Source: Chromobacterium sp. ATCC 53434
GTDB taxonomy: Bacteria > Pseudomonadota > Gammaproteobacteria > Burkholderiales > Chromobacteriaceae
Direction of reading: 5' to 3'
Assembly: GCF_002848345.1 (NCBI RefSeq)
Contig: NZ_CP025429.1
Span: 3,100,001-3,164,000, forward strand
Length of the DNA: 64,000 nt
Numbering within the stretch: the first letter of the stretch is position 1; every line of letters begins with the position of its first letter. The notes beneath the pieces are model-generated. The model ran no database searches. It was not told the origin of the DNA and worked only from the letters and a program-made list of their open reading frames with translations. The position numbers were made by a program, and so were the translations under genes. Positions 1 to 7,914 of this stretch are shown here, in pieces.

Positions 1-1
1 A

Positions 2-460
2 TTGTCGCAGCCGGCCTGGGCCATGCCCCCGGGCATGGAAGAGAAAGTCGCCGACGTGATGGTGTGGGTCGTCGTCGTGCTGGTGCCGGTGGCCGCCATC
101 TATCTGTTCTGGAAAGTGCATGTGCTGCCGGAAGTCTTCGCCGAGAAGCACCAGCATCCGCAAAAGCACGCCATCCAGGTGCTGTGCCTGCTGTCGCTGG
201 CCTTCGGCGGCCTGCTGTGGCCGATCGCCTGGTTGTGGGCCTTCACCAAACCCACGTCCTACAAGGCCGCCTACGGCACCGACAAGCACGACGACTTCTT
301 CCTGAAACCCGATGGCGCCCACGCCGACAAGCCGCTGGATCTGGCCATCGTCGACGATGAGATCATGCTGCTGAAAGAGAGGCTGGCGGGCCTGTCGCAG
401 AAACGCGCGCTGATCGTCGGCAAGCAGGCCGGCGGCGACAAGGAGGCTGGCGATGCTTGA
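2..460 (+). CDS. DUF3302 (YiaW-like) inner-membrane protein, 5' end cut by window
   Basis: The reading frame is open from the first base of the window, so the true start lies upstream; the TTG at base 2 is only the first in-frame codon usable as a start. The visible N-terminus (SQPAWAMPPGMEEK) looks like the end of a signal peptide. Two hydrophobic segments follow, around residues 19-37 and 58-80, separated by a His-rich loop (EKHQHPQKHAI). The block LLWPIAWLWAF resembles the WPFLWIWA block of E. coli YiaW, a DUF3302 protein. The C-terminal third is polar. The family is typically encoded next to a YiaV/HlyD-type membrane fusion protein, as here, where the two genes overlap by 8 bp (ATGCTTGA). 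The function is unknown; it is presumably an accessory membrane subunit of the export system encoded next. Confidence 0.8.
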   Translation: MSQPAWAMPPGMEEKVADVMVWVVVVLVPVAAIYLFWKVHVLPEVFAEKHQHPQKHAIQVLCLLSLAFGGLLWPIAWLWAFTKPTSYKAAYGTDKHDDFFLKPDGAHADKPLDLAIVDDEIMLLKERLAGLSQKRALIVGKQAGGDKEAGDA

Positions 461-1604
461 AATCATCCTCGGCGGCTACGCCTTCCTGATCTGGCTGATC
501 TTCATCAAGTTCAAATGGCTGCCCTGGAACATCCAGACCCAGGTCGGCTCGGCGACCGGCGCGCTGGCGCTGCTCGCCACCATCATCTTCACCATCAATG
601 TTGTCACCCCGTCCTCCGGCGACGTCCGCGTCATCAACTACGTGTCGGAAATCGTGCCGCGCGTGGCGGGCACCGTTACCCGGGTGGCGGTCGACGGCAA
701 TACCCTGGTCAAAAAGGGCGACGTGCTGCTGGAAATCGACAACACGCCGTACCGGCTGCGCGTCAAGGAGCTGAAGGCCAAGCTGGCCGACACCACCGCC
801 TCGTCGAAGACGCTGCGGCAGGACCTGGACAGCGCCGACAGCGACGCCGCCGCCGCGCGGGCGCAGCTGGAGTTGATGCGGCAGCGGCTGAACGAAGCCA
901 GGACACTGGCCAGGACCGGGGCCGGCAACCAGTACGATGTGGAGAGCTTCCGCGCCGAGGTGAAGAAGGCCGAGTCGGCGCTGGCGTCGGCGCAGAGCGG
1001 CCAGGCCAAGGCGCGGACCAGACTGGACGGCAAGGTCGGTCCGGACCTGGCCAGCGTGGCCCAGATCAAGGCGCAGCTGGAGGCCGCGCAATACGATCTG
1101 GACTCCACCGTCATCCGCGCTCCCGCCGACGGCTACGCCATCAACGTCGCCGTGCGCCCGGGCAATTACCTGGTGCCGATGCCGTTCCGGCCGGCGCTGA
1201 GCTTCGTCGAACAGGAGCAACGCATCCTGGCCTTCTTCGACCAGAACGAGCTGCGCTACGTCCAGCCCGGCGACAAGGCCGAGGTCGCGTTCAAGACGCT
1301 GCCCGGCCGGCTGGTTCGCGCCCGGGTCGATTCCATCGTCTGGGCCAATGGCCAGGGCCAGCTGGCCCAGTCCGGCCAGGTGCCGAACACGCCGGTGGAG
1401 CTGGCCCCGCCGCCGCTGGCGCAGAAATACGCGGTCAAGCTGCTGCCGGTGCGCGACGACGGCGACGCGGCGCTCTTCATCCCGATGGGGGCGCGCGGCG
1501 ACGGCGCCATCTACACCGAGAAGCTGGCGCCGCTGCACCTGCTGCGCATGGTGATGATCCGCGCCCAGTCGCTGCTCAACTACCTTGTGCTGAAACTGCA
1601 CTGA
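453..1604 (+). CDS. HlyD/EmrA-type membrane fusion protein (YiaV-like)
   Basis: Periplasmic adaptor subunit expected to link an inner-membrane partner to an outer-membrane channel. Unusually for the family it starts with two hydrophobic segments (about residues 4-20 and 35-51) separated by a short basic loop, as in E. coli YiaV. A biotinyl-lipoyl-like half follows (VPRVAGTVTRVAVDGNTLVKKGDVLLEID). A long coiled coil covers roughly residues 100-205, and the second lipoyl half (STVIRAPADGYAINVAVRPG) and beta-barrel complete the protein. The length of 383 residues is normal. The gene overlaps the DUF3302 gene by 8 bp and is followed after 10 bp by an outer-membrane factor gene, so the three form one operon. 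No ABC, RND or MFS pump gene is in view. The exported substrate is unknown. Confidence 0.88.
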   Translation: MLEIILGGYAFLIWLIFIKFKWLPWNIQTQVGSATGALALLATIIFTINVVTPSSGDVRVINYVSEIVPRVAGTVTRVAVDGNTLVKKGDVLLEIDNTPYRLRVKELKAKLADTTASSKTLRQDLDSADSDAAAARAQLELMRQRLNEARTLARTGAGNQYDVESFRAEVKKAESALASAQSGQAKARTRLDGKVGPDLASVAQIKAQLEAAQYDLDSTVIRAPADGYAINVAVRPGNYLVPMPFRPALSFVEQEQRILAFFDQNELRYVQPGDKAEVAFKTLPGRLVRARVDSIVWANGQGQLAQSGQVPNTPVELAPPPLAQKYAVKLLPVRDDGDAALFIPMGARGDGAIYTEKLAPLHLLRMVMIRAQSLLNYLVLKLH

Positions 1605-1614
1605 GGGGGCCGCG

Positions 1615-2985
1615 ATGATCAAAGCGCAGATGCTGCTGCCGCTGGCCGCCAGTCTATGGCTGGCCGGCTGCGCCGTTCCCTCGCCGGACAGCCGGGCCCT
1701 GGCGCTGGAACACGCCTCGCTGCCGGACGGCTGGCGCGCCGCCGCGGCCGCCGGCCGCTTCGACGCCGACATGCTCGGCTTTCCGATAGACGCCCGGCTG
1801 CGGGGCCTGATCGCCGAAGCGGTGCGCCACAACGCCGATCTGCGGATGGCCGCGGCCAGGATGGAACAGGCGCAGGCCGCGCTGAAGGCGGCCGGCGGTG
1901 CCATGCTGCCGTCGGTCGCCATCGGCGGCCAGGCCGGCAACTCCAGCCTGCCCACCTCCAGCATGAGCACCTCCGGCACGGCGCTGATCGCGGCCTGGGA
2001 GGTCGATCTGTGGGGCCGCCTGGCCGCCGAGAAGGACGCCGCCCACGCCCGCCTGCAAGCGTCGGAACTCGATCTGGCCTATGCCCGGCAGTCCATCGCC
2101 GCCGGCGTCGTCCGCGGCTGGATCGCCGTGGCCGAAAGCACGCAGCAGCTGGCGATCGCGCAACGGATGCTGAGCCTGTCGCAGCGGCAGCTGGCGCTGA
2201 TCGAACAGGCCCGCAAAGTGGGGCGCGACACCGAGCTCGACGTCGATCTGCATCGCGCCAACGCGGAGGCGCAACGCCAGCAGCTGTTGGCCAGCCAGCA
2301 GGCGCAGGAACAGGCGCGGCGCGCGCTGGAACTGCTGCTGGGCCGCTATCCGGCGGCCGAACTGTCGGCGGCCGGCGCGCTGCCGGCGGTGTCCGACACG
2401 CTGCCGGCCGGCATTCCATCGGAACTGCTGAGCCGCCGCCCCGACCTGCTGGCGTCGCGGCAGCGCTTCGAGGCGGCGTTCTACGGCGTCGAAGCCGCCA
2501 AGCGCGCCCGCCTGCCCTCGCTGAAACTCAGCGGCGGCGTCGCGTATATCGCCGACTCCGCCGTCCTGCTCAAGTCCGGGATAGACAACCCGGTCTGGGC
2601 GGCGACCGGCCAGATGCTGGCGCCGATCTTCACCGGCGGACAGTTGCAGGCGCAGGTCGAGGCGCAGAACGCCAGGCAGCGCGAAGCGGTGGCCGGCTAC
2701 AACCGCGCCGCGCTGAACGCGCTGGCGGAGGTGGAGAACGGCCTGGCCGGCGAGCGCCTGCTCGGCCAGCGCGAACGCGCGCTGCAAGCGCAGACCTCGG
2801 CGCTGGCGAAGGCCGTCGCCCATGCCGGCCAGCAAAGGCGGGTCGGCAAGATCAGCCAGTACCAGCTGCTGCAACAAGAACTCAGCCTCGATGCCGCCGA
2901 AGCCGGCCGGCTGCGCCTGCAAAGCCAGCGGCTGGACAATCGCATCGCCCTGCATCTGGCACTGGGCGGCCGCTTCCCGATCTGA
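1615..2985 (+). CDS. NodT/OprM-type outer-membrane efflux lipoprotein
   Basis: Outer-membrane factor of a tripartite export system. The N-terminus has a lipoprotein signal with the lipobox LAGC, making Cys19 the lipidated residue. The mature protein of about 440 residues shows the TolC-like duplicated fold: helix-rich repeats with alternating LRGLIAEAVRHNADLRMAAARM-like and LNALAEVENGLAGERLL segments, and the NodT-family signature around SRRPDLLASRQRFEAAFYGVEAAKRARLPSL. The start follows a purine-rich AGGGGG 10 bp after the adaptor gene stop, so it belongs to the same operon. It is the last gene of that operon; no strong terminator is seen directly after its stop. Confidence 0.92.
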   Translation: MIKAQMLLPLAASLWLAGCAVPSPDSRALALEHASLPDGWRAAAAAGRFDADMLGFPIDARLRGLIAEAVRHNADLRMAAARMEQAQAALKAAGGAMLPSVAIGGQAGNSSLPTSSMSTSGTALIAAWEVDLWGRLAAEKDAAHARLQASELDLAYARQSIAAGVVRGWIAVAESTQQLAIAQRMLSLSQRQLALIEQARKVGRDTELDVDLHRANAEAQRQQLLASQQAQEQARRALELLLGRYPAAELSAAGALPAVSDTLPAGIPSELLSRRPDLLASRQRFEAAFYGVEAAKRARLPSLKLSGGVAYIADSAVLLKSGIDNPVWAATGQMLAPIFTGGQLQAQVEAQNARQREAVAGYNRAALNALAEVENGLAGERLLGQRERALQAQTSALAKAVAHAGQQRRVGKISQYQLLQQELSLDAAEAGRLRLQSQRLDNRIALHLALGGRFPI

Positions 2986-3061
2986 ATCTTTTGCGGCCAT
3001 GGCGGAAACCGGCGAACGGCTCCCCGCTTCGGCGCCGCTTCCGGATTACCCAACACAAGTC

Positions 3062-3520
3062 GGGGACAGGCCTGTGAGCTGGCTGTGGAAAAACCGGGCA
3101 AGTCCTTGATGGCGTTTCCATTTCCGCCTGGCGATTATTTTTTAGGCAGGCAGGAACTTTTTCCCCACCGCCGGTGCAGAGCCATGTGGGCGCATTGTGG
3201 ATAAGCCACGCAAAGCCATGATAAGGAAGAAGAAAACCGCATTGCTCATTTTTTAGGCAAAAACGGCGGCGGCGCGATGGCAATTCTCCCCGGCGCCGGT
3301 ACACAATCCTGTGCGTTGCATGTGGACAAGCGGCGCAAGTGGCTGATTTTCCAAACCGCCGCCTCGTCTGCCTATTTTTTAGGCAAAAAGCGGCGCCGCC
3401 GACAAACCGGCACCGGCCGCGCTTGCCCACATCCGCGGTGCAAAGCCATGTGGAAGCGTTGTGGACAAGCGAGGCAAGTGCTTGAATGCGCGGCATGAAA
3501 AAGGGCTGCCCAAAAAATGG
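3062..3520. repeat. Four degenerate tandem repeat units with DnaA-box-like and hairpin motifs
   Basis: The gap between the efflux gene and ansA holds no credible gene. It contains four imperfect units, each with a TGTGGA-A motif (3084, 3196, 3321, 3460). In units 1-3 an ATTTTTTAGGCA motif follows 52-53 bases later (3137-3148, 3248-3259, 3374-3385). In unit 4 the same position holds the A-rich loop of a terminator hairpin. The copy at 3196-3204 (TGTGGATAA) is the reverse complement of a consensus DnaA box; the copies at 3321 and 3460 (TGTGGACAA) differ by one base. Unit 3 forms a small hairpin TGCCTA-TTTTT-TAGGCA. Surrounding bases (GTGCAAAGCCATGTGG, GGCAAGT) are also partly shared. Unit spacing grows from about 112 to 139 bases. 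The origin is probably tandem duplication of the gene-end segment; a role in DnaA binding is speculative. Confidence 0.6.
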
Positions 3521-3527
3521 GCAGCCC
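3497..3527 (-). terminator. Intrinsic terminator of ansA
   Basis: Perfect 10-bp inverted repeat GGGCTGCCCA (3503-3512) / TGGGCAGCCC (3518-3527) with a 5-base loop. Read on the minus strand, the stem is followed directly by TTTTTC. It lies 21 bases beyond the ansA stop codon, as expected for that gene. Confidence 0.85.
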
Positions 3528-3547
3528 CGGTACCCGACAGCGGCCGG

Positions 3548-4546
3548 CTATGCCGTCATCTCGCCGCGCAACGGGCGGGTCAGCTGTTCGCGCAACGCCT
3601 CGCCGCCGACGCCGGCCGACAGCAGCACCTGCATTTTGGCCAGCGCCGCCTCCGGCGTCAGATCGGCGCCCGGCAACGCCCCCGCCTTGGCCAGCGGCTG
3701 GCTGGCGGCATAAGCGCCGACCTCAACCGCGCCCTTCACCGCCTGGGTCAGCGTCAGCACCGGGCCGCCGCGCGCCGTCATCGCCGCGATGCCGCCCAGC
3801 AGCGCCGGATCGGCCGGCGCATTGCCGCTGCCGTAGGCAAGCAGCACCGCGCCGTCCAGGCCGCCGTCGCGCAATATCTGTCCGGCCAGCGCGCTGCCGT
3901 GGCCCGGCGTCAGCATCAGGACGGCGAACTTTAGGTCCTCGTTTATGCGCTGCGGCCGCCACGGCTGGCCATCGGCCGGCAGCCAGCCCGCGCGCCGCCA
4001 GTCGGCGTGGATGGCGAATTCGGCCAGCGGCTCGGCGTTCGGACTGCCGAAACCGGCGAAGCGTTCGACATCCAGCTTGCGGACGCGGCTGCCCCGCAGC
4101 AACAGACGGTCGAAGGCGACGACGACCTCGTTCAAGTCAGGCTGGCAGGCCGCCTCGAAAGCGTCGGCCAGATTGCTCCAGCCGTCCGAGCGCGGATGCA
4201 CCAGCGGCAGCTGGGCGCCGGTCAGCACCACCGGCTTGGCCAGGCCGCGCAAGGCGAAGGCCAGCACGCCGGCGCTATAGGCCATGGTATCGGTGCCGTG
4301 GATGACGACGAAGCCGTCGTAGTCGTGATAGCGGGAATCCAGCGCGTCTATGATCTGGTTCCACTGCCGGGGCGTGATCGCCGAGGAGTCGATCAGCTGT
4401 TCGAACTCGACGACGTCGAATTCCAGGCCCGGACGGGCGAGACGCTGCAGCAGCCGCGGCAGCAGGCCCGGCACCGGCGCCAGGCCTTCGGGGGTGTGGT
4501 CCATGCCTATGGTACCACCGGTGTAGAGCACCAGGATTCGGCTCAT
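3548..4546 (-). CDS. ansA: Type I (cytoplasmic-type) L-asparaginase
   Basis: Hydrolyses L-asparagine to aspartate and ammonia. The first catalytic motif is at the N-terminus (ILVLYTGGTIGM, nucleophile Thr), and DSSAITP and HGTDTMAYSAG carry the substrate-binding Ser and the Thr-Asp pair. The later QAVKGAVEVGAY block belongs to the C-terminal domain. I chose the ATG at 4546 (MSRILVLY), giving 332 residues, because GGAG lies 8 bases upstream and the family alignment begins there. An in-frame ATG at 4588 would add 14 unconserved residues. There is no signal peptide, which agrees with the type I cytoplasmic enzyme rather than the periplasmic type II. It is a single gene with its own terminator. 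Nothing unusual is seen in the active-site motifs. Confidence 0.93.
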   Translation of the reverse strand: MSRILVLYTGGTIGMDHTPEGLAPVPGLLPRLLQRLARPGLEFDVVEFEQLIDSSAITPRQWNQIIDALDSRYHDYDGFVVIHGTDTMAYSAGVLAFALRGLAKPVVLTGAQLPLVHPRSDGWSNLADAFEAACQPDLNEVVVAFDRLLLRGSRVRKLDVERFAGFGSPNAEPLAEFAIHADWRRAGWLPADGQPWRPQRINEDLKFAVLMLTPGHGSALAGQILRDGGLDGAVLLAYGSGNAPADPALLGGIAAMTARGGPVLTLTQAVKGAVEVGAYAASQPLAKAGALPGADLTPEAALAKMQVLLSAGVGGEALREQLTRPLRGEMTA

Positions 4547-4626
4547 TGCATACTCCATCGCACTTGATCTGCGACGATGGTAGCGCAAGCCTCATCCGGC
4601 GTCACACGCCGGCGGTACAGGCGGGA

Positions 4627-5130
4627 TCAGCGCAGCGCGTCGGACATCGCCACATCGATGGCGCGGCGCGCATCGTCGATGTGATGGACGATGTCGCGCT
4701 GCAGCGAACGCAGATAGGGATCATCCTCGCGGTGGGTCGCGTCGCGGCGGGCCTTGTCCAGCAGCTCCCGCGCCTGGTGGAAGCGGTCTTCCGGGCGCCA
4801 GCGCGCATCGGGCCGCGTCCGCTCGTAGATGTCCTTGCCGTCGTCGATGGCGGCGTCTCTCATCTTGCGCAGCGCCTTGTTGATTTCGTCGACCGCGTGG
4901 CGCTCGTCGTCCATCACCTGCGGATAGTCCGGCCGGGCCAGCAGATCGCGCGCGGCGCGCAGATCGGTCATCGCGTGCAGATAGTACGGATGCGCCTCCG
5001 GATGCCACTGGTGCTGCTGCCAGGTCCAGGGCTGGCCGTCGCGCCAGTCGTCGGCCAAGGCCTGGCTGCTCAGTGCCGCGTTGCCGGCGGCGGCTATCGT
5101 CAACATCATCAGAATGCCGGTCAGTTTCAT
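4627..5130 (-). CDS. Small secreted alpha-helical protein, paralogue of the next gene
   Basis: 167 residues. Residues 1-26 form a Sec signal peptide with cleavage near ALA-DD. The mature part is highly charged and helical, built from HPYYLHAMTDLRAARDLLARPDY, DDERHAVDEINKALRKM, RFHQARELLDKARRDATHREDDPYLRSLQRDIVHHIDDARRAI. The same order of blocks occurs in the neighbouring gene 5171-5689, so the two arose by tandem duplication. I do not recognise a named family. The rows of His, Asp and Glu could suggest metal binding, but no strict motif is visible. Both genes read in the same direction with a 40-bp gap and may be co-transcribed, with the lipoprotein gene first. Confidence 0.8.
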   Translation of the reverse strand: MKLTGILMMLTIAAAGNAALSSQALADDWRDGQPWTWQQHQWHPEAHPYYLHAMTDLRAARDLLARPDYPQVMDDERHAVDEINKALRKMRDAAIDDGKDIYERTRPDARWRPEDRFHQARELLDKARRDATHREDDPYLRSLQRDIVHHIDDARRAIDVAMSDALR

Positions 5131-5170
5131 GTCTGTCTCCTCGACGGTATCGATTCGGAACGGCCCGCGC

Positions 5171-5689
5171 TCAGCGCAGGGCGTCGTTGATTGCCTGTTG
5201 CACCGCGCGGTGCGCGGCGTCGACGTGATGCAGGATGCGGTGCTGCAGATCGCGCACCCACGGATCGTCTTCCTGATGGCTGGCGTCGCGGCGGGCGGCG
5301 TCGAGCAGATCCAGCGCGCGGTGGAAGCGGTCGCTCGGACTCAGCCGCGCGTCGGGCTGCTCGTAGCGCCACGGCTGCTTGCCGTCCTCGATCGCGGCCC
5401 GCTGCATCTCGCCCAGCGCGGCGTCGATCTCGGCCACCGCGCGGCGCTCGTCGTCGGCGATCTGCGGATAGTCGGGCCGCGCCAGATAGGCGCGCGCCTG
5501 GCGCAGATCGCTCATCGCGTGCAGATAGTAGGGATGCTCCGCGGGACGCCACTCGCGCGGCATCTCCAGCCGCACCGTCGTCGCGTAGACCGGCTGGGCG
5601 CGCGGCGGCGCCACCACGCAGCCGCTTAGCCCGGCCGCAGCGGCCAGCGGCAGCAGCCACAGAACGGCCTGCTTCTTCATCATTTCCAC
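5171..5689 (-). CDS. Small helical lipoprotein, paralogue of the previous gene
   Basis: The N-terminus carries a lipoprotein signal (MKKQAVLWLLPLAAAAG, lipobox LSGC), so the mature protein is anchored by Cys. The body repeats the blocks of the downstream gene: EHPYYLHAMSDLRQARAYLARPDYPQIADDERRAVAEIDAALGEMQRAAIEDGK, then RFHRALDLLDAARRDASHQEDDPWVRDLQHRILHHVDAAHRAV. I placed the start at the GTG at 5689, 6 bases after AGGAG; ATG codons at 5683 and 5680 are alternatives that also give an intact signal sequence. A longer frame to 5776 would put charged residues before the signal and is unlikely. Function unknown. One paralogue is secreted and one lipidated, so a pair working in the periplasm is plausible. 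Confidence 0.78.
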   Translation of the reverse strand: MEMMKKQAVLWLLPLAAAAGLSGCVVAPPRAQPVYATTVRLEMPREWRPAEHPYYLHAMSDLRQARAYLARPDYPQIADDERRAVAEIDAALGEMQRAAIEDGKQPWRYEQPDARLSPSDRFHRALDLLDAARRDASHQEDDPWVRDLQHRILHHVDAAHRAVQQAINDALR

Positions 5690-6204
5690 ATTGCTCTCCT
5701 CGGCGATCGGTCCGGCCCGCTCCGCATCTGGGCGCCGGACACATGCCAACAGTCTGTTATTTGCGCCGAACCGCATGTCCGGCCTGCTTCGAATAATCGC
5801 ACCCCGCTACCGGATGTTCAGCAGCGATTAGGTTTCCGCGTGTAAGCGTTTGTAGCGGCCGCGGCATCAGGCCATATTCGTTTTAATTAAGATTTTCTTA
5901 ATAAGGTGTTTTTGTGAATTTCTATTAAGCAAGGCCGCCAATGAAACATGTACACAGTCGGCAAAAAAGTGACAGACAGTTTGACTGGCTGTTCTCTTTT
6001 TCCACTCCAACATTCTGAAATTGACTTTTGTTAAGCAGACGAGCGCCAGGAAATGATAAAAATTGGTCAAACACGAACAAAAAAGTACTTTGTCATCATT
6101 GTGCCGCCCTGCCGAGCCGAGACTTGCGGGGCGGAAACGGCGACGCTCCGCCCCCGATGGGGCGCGGTCGTCAGCCACTTCATCAACAAACAAAAAGGTG
6201 CGTT
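5690..6204. other. Intergenic region upstream of hcnABC
   Basis: No supported gene. The stretch 5870-6110 is clearly more AT-rich than its surroundings. It holds the putative ANR box and the hcn promoter. It also presumably holds the promoter for the minus-strand lipoprotein pair. The segment 6061-6204 would be the hcnA leader. Confidence 0.6.
6021..6060 (+). promoter_or_regulatory. Putative ANR/FNR box and -10 of the hcnABC promoter
   Basis: TTGAC-TTTT-GTTAA (6021-6034) matches the FNR/ANR consensus TTGAT-N4-ATCAA in 8 of 10 half-site positions. GATAAA at 6055-6060 sits about 30 bases downstream of the box centre, the distance expected for a class II ANR promoter with the box at -41.5. ANR control of hcn under low oxygen is known in Pseudomonas; here it is inferred from position only. 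I found no convincing LuxR-type box. Confidence 0.5.
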
Positions 6205-6516
6205 ATGTCTTTACACCGCAACCATGATATTCAGGCCCTGCAAGGCCAGACGATGACCATCCACATCAATGACCAGCCGGTCGTCGCCGCCAGCGGCGAA
6301 ACCGTGCTCAGCGTGCTCAGCGCCGTCGGCCTGCGCCAGCTCAGCCGCAACGACAACCAGCAGATCGCCGGTTCCTATTGCGGCATGGGCGTATGCCACT
6401 GCTGCCTGGTCAAGATAGACGGCCGGCACAAGCGCCGCGCCTGCCAGACCGTGGTCAGCCCCGACATGCGGGTGGAAACCGCCGGCAACCGCCTGAACAC
6501 GGAGGGCCTGAGATGA
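6205..6516 (+). CDS. hcnA: Hydrogen cyanide synthase subunit HcnA
   Basis: Small [2Fe-2S] subunit of the membrane-associated glycine dehydrogenase complex that oxidises glycine to HCN and CO2. The 103-residue protein carries the ferredoxin-like block GSYCGMGVCHCCLVKIDG and the fourth ligand in KRRACQTVV. Its N-terminal MTIHINDQPVVAASGETVLS matches the family, and its length equals Pseudomonas HcnA (about 104). The start at 6205 follows AAAAAGG at a short distance; an upstream in-frame ATG at 6028 would add 59 unrelated residues. The stop overlaps the hcnB start by 4 bp (ATGA), which indicates translational coupling. Confidence 0.95.
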   Translation: MSLHRNHDIQALQGQTMTIHINDQPVVAASGETVLSVLSAVGLRQLSRNDNQQIAGSYCGMGVCHCCLVKIDGRHKRRACQTVVSPDMRVETAGNRLNTEGLR

Positions 6517-7913
6517 GCGCGAAACCGGTGATCGTCGGCGGCGGCCCGGCCGGCATGTCGGCCGCCATGGAACTGGCCCGCCACGGCGTCGCTTGCACGC
6601 TGCTGGACGAGGCCTCCCGCGTCGGCGGCGTGGTCTACCGCGGCCCGCTGCGCGAAGGCGTGGTGCTGGACTATCTCGGCGAGCGCTATCGCGAAAGCAT
6701 GCAGGCGCTGCACCGCGAATTCGAACAATATCGCGAGCGCATAGCCATCCGGCTGAACACCCGCGTCGTCGGCGGCAGCGACAGCGAGCTGTTCGCGCTG
6801 ACCGCGGACGAGCAGGTCGAGGCCGTGCCCTATTCCCATCTGCTGCTGGCGGCCGGCTGCCACGAGCGCAGCGTGCCCTTCCCCGGCTGGACGCTGCCCG
6901 GCGTGATCATGCTGGGCGGCCTGCAATTGCAGATCAAGAGCGGCGTGGTCAAGCCGCTGGGCCGCACCGTGCTGGTGGGCACCGGCCCGCTGCTGCCGCT
7001 GGTGGCCTGCCAATTGCACCGCGCCGGCGTCGAGGTGGCCGGCGTCTACGAGGCCTGCGCCTTCGGCAGGCTGGCCAAGGAGGCGATCGCGCTGCTCAAT
7101 CAGCCGCAGTTGTTCCTGGACGGCCTGAGCATGGTCGCCTACCTGAAGCGTCACGGCGTCCCGCTGCACTACGGCTGGGGCGTGGTCCAGGCCCACGGCG
7201 ACGCCGAGCTCGGCGAAGTGACCGTCGCGCCGTACGACGCCGAATGGCGCGCCGACCTGACGCGCAGCCGCCGCCTGCCGGCCCAGACGCTGGCCGTCGG
7301 CTACGGCTTCATTCCGCGCACCCAGCTGACCCAGCAGATGGGCCTGGAGCACCGCTACGCCGACGACGGCTATCTGAAGCCGGTCAACGACGACTGGCAA
7401 CGCAGCAGCCGCGACAACGTCCACCTGGCCGGCGACGTCGGCGGCCTGCGCGGCGGCGACGCCGCGATGATCACCGGCCGCATCGCCGCGCTGTCCATGC
7501 TGCGGCAACTGGGCAAGCTGGACGAGACCCAGGCGCTGCGCCTGCGCCAGGCCAGCCTGGACGAGCTGGCCTCCGTCCTGCGCTTCCGCAAGGGCATAGA
7601 CAGCTTCACCCGCCGCGGCCATGGCCAGCTGGCGCTGCCGGACAGCGACACCGTGATCTGCCGCTGCGAGCACGCGACCCGCCGCGATATCGACACCGCG
7701 CTGGAACAGGGCGTCAACGACCTGATCAGCCTGAAGATGCGCACCCGCGTCAGCATGGGCGACTGCCAGGGCAAGATGTGCGTCGGCTATTGCAGCGACC
7801 GGCTGCGCGAACACACCGGCAAGCGCGACGTCGGCTGGATACGCCCGCGCTTCCCGCTCGACCCGCTGCCGTTCTCGGCTTTCGCCAGCACCCAACAGAC
7901 TGAAGAGATTTGA
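6513..7913 (+). CDS. hcnB: Hydrogen cyanide synthase subunit HcnB
   Basis: FAD-containing subunit of HCN synthase, 466 residues, normal for the family. The N-terminal Rossmann motif VIVGGGPAGMSAAMEL binds FAD, and VLVGTGPLLPLVA begins a second dinucleotide-binding fold near residue 155. LAGDVGGLRGGDAAMITGR is the FAD-binding GD motif of this oxidoreductase class. The C-terminus has a BFD-like [2Fe-2S] domain with CRCEHATR and the later MGDCQGKMC. The start at 6513 has a GGAGG 8 bases upstream; a longer frame from 6378 only extends into hcnA. Together with HcnC it forms the glycine-oxidising heterodimer, similar to opine or octopine oxidase subunits. Confidence 0.95.
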   Translation: MSAKPVIVGGGPAGMSAAMELARHGVACTLLDEASRVGGVVYRGPLREGVVLDYLGERYRESMQALHREFEQYRERIAIRLNTRVVGGSDSELFALTADEQVEAVPYSHLLLAAGCHERSVPFPGWTLPGVIMLGGLQLQIKSGVVKPLGRTVLVGTGPLLPLVACQLHRAGVEVAGVYEACAFGRLAKEAIALLNQPQLFLDGLSMVAYLKRHGVPLHYGWGVVQAHGDAELGEVTVAPYDAEWRADLTRSRRLPAQTLAVGYGFIPRTQLTQQMGLEHRYADDGYLKPVNDDWQRSSRDNVHLAGDVGGLRGGDAAMITGRIAALSMLRQLGKLDETQALRLRQASLDELASVLRFRKGIDSFTRRGHGQLALPDSDTVICRCEHATRRDIDTALEQGVNDLISLKMRTRVSMGDCQGKMCVGYCSDRLREHTGKRDVGWIRPRFPLDPLPFSAFASTQQTEEI

Positions 7914-7914
7914 C

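Noticed and set aside
3062..3520. Possible CRISPR array in the repeat stretch.
   Set aside because: Units are degenerate, spacing rises from about 112 to 139 bases, and there are no uniform repeats or cas genes nearby.
5972..5993. ACAG...CTGT dyad as a LuxR/CviR binding box upstream of hcnA.
   Set aside because: Only four bases per arm match and the sequence does not fit the CTG-CC-N4-GG-CAG type consensus.
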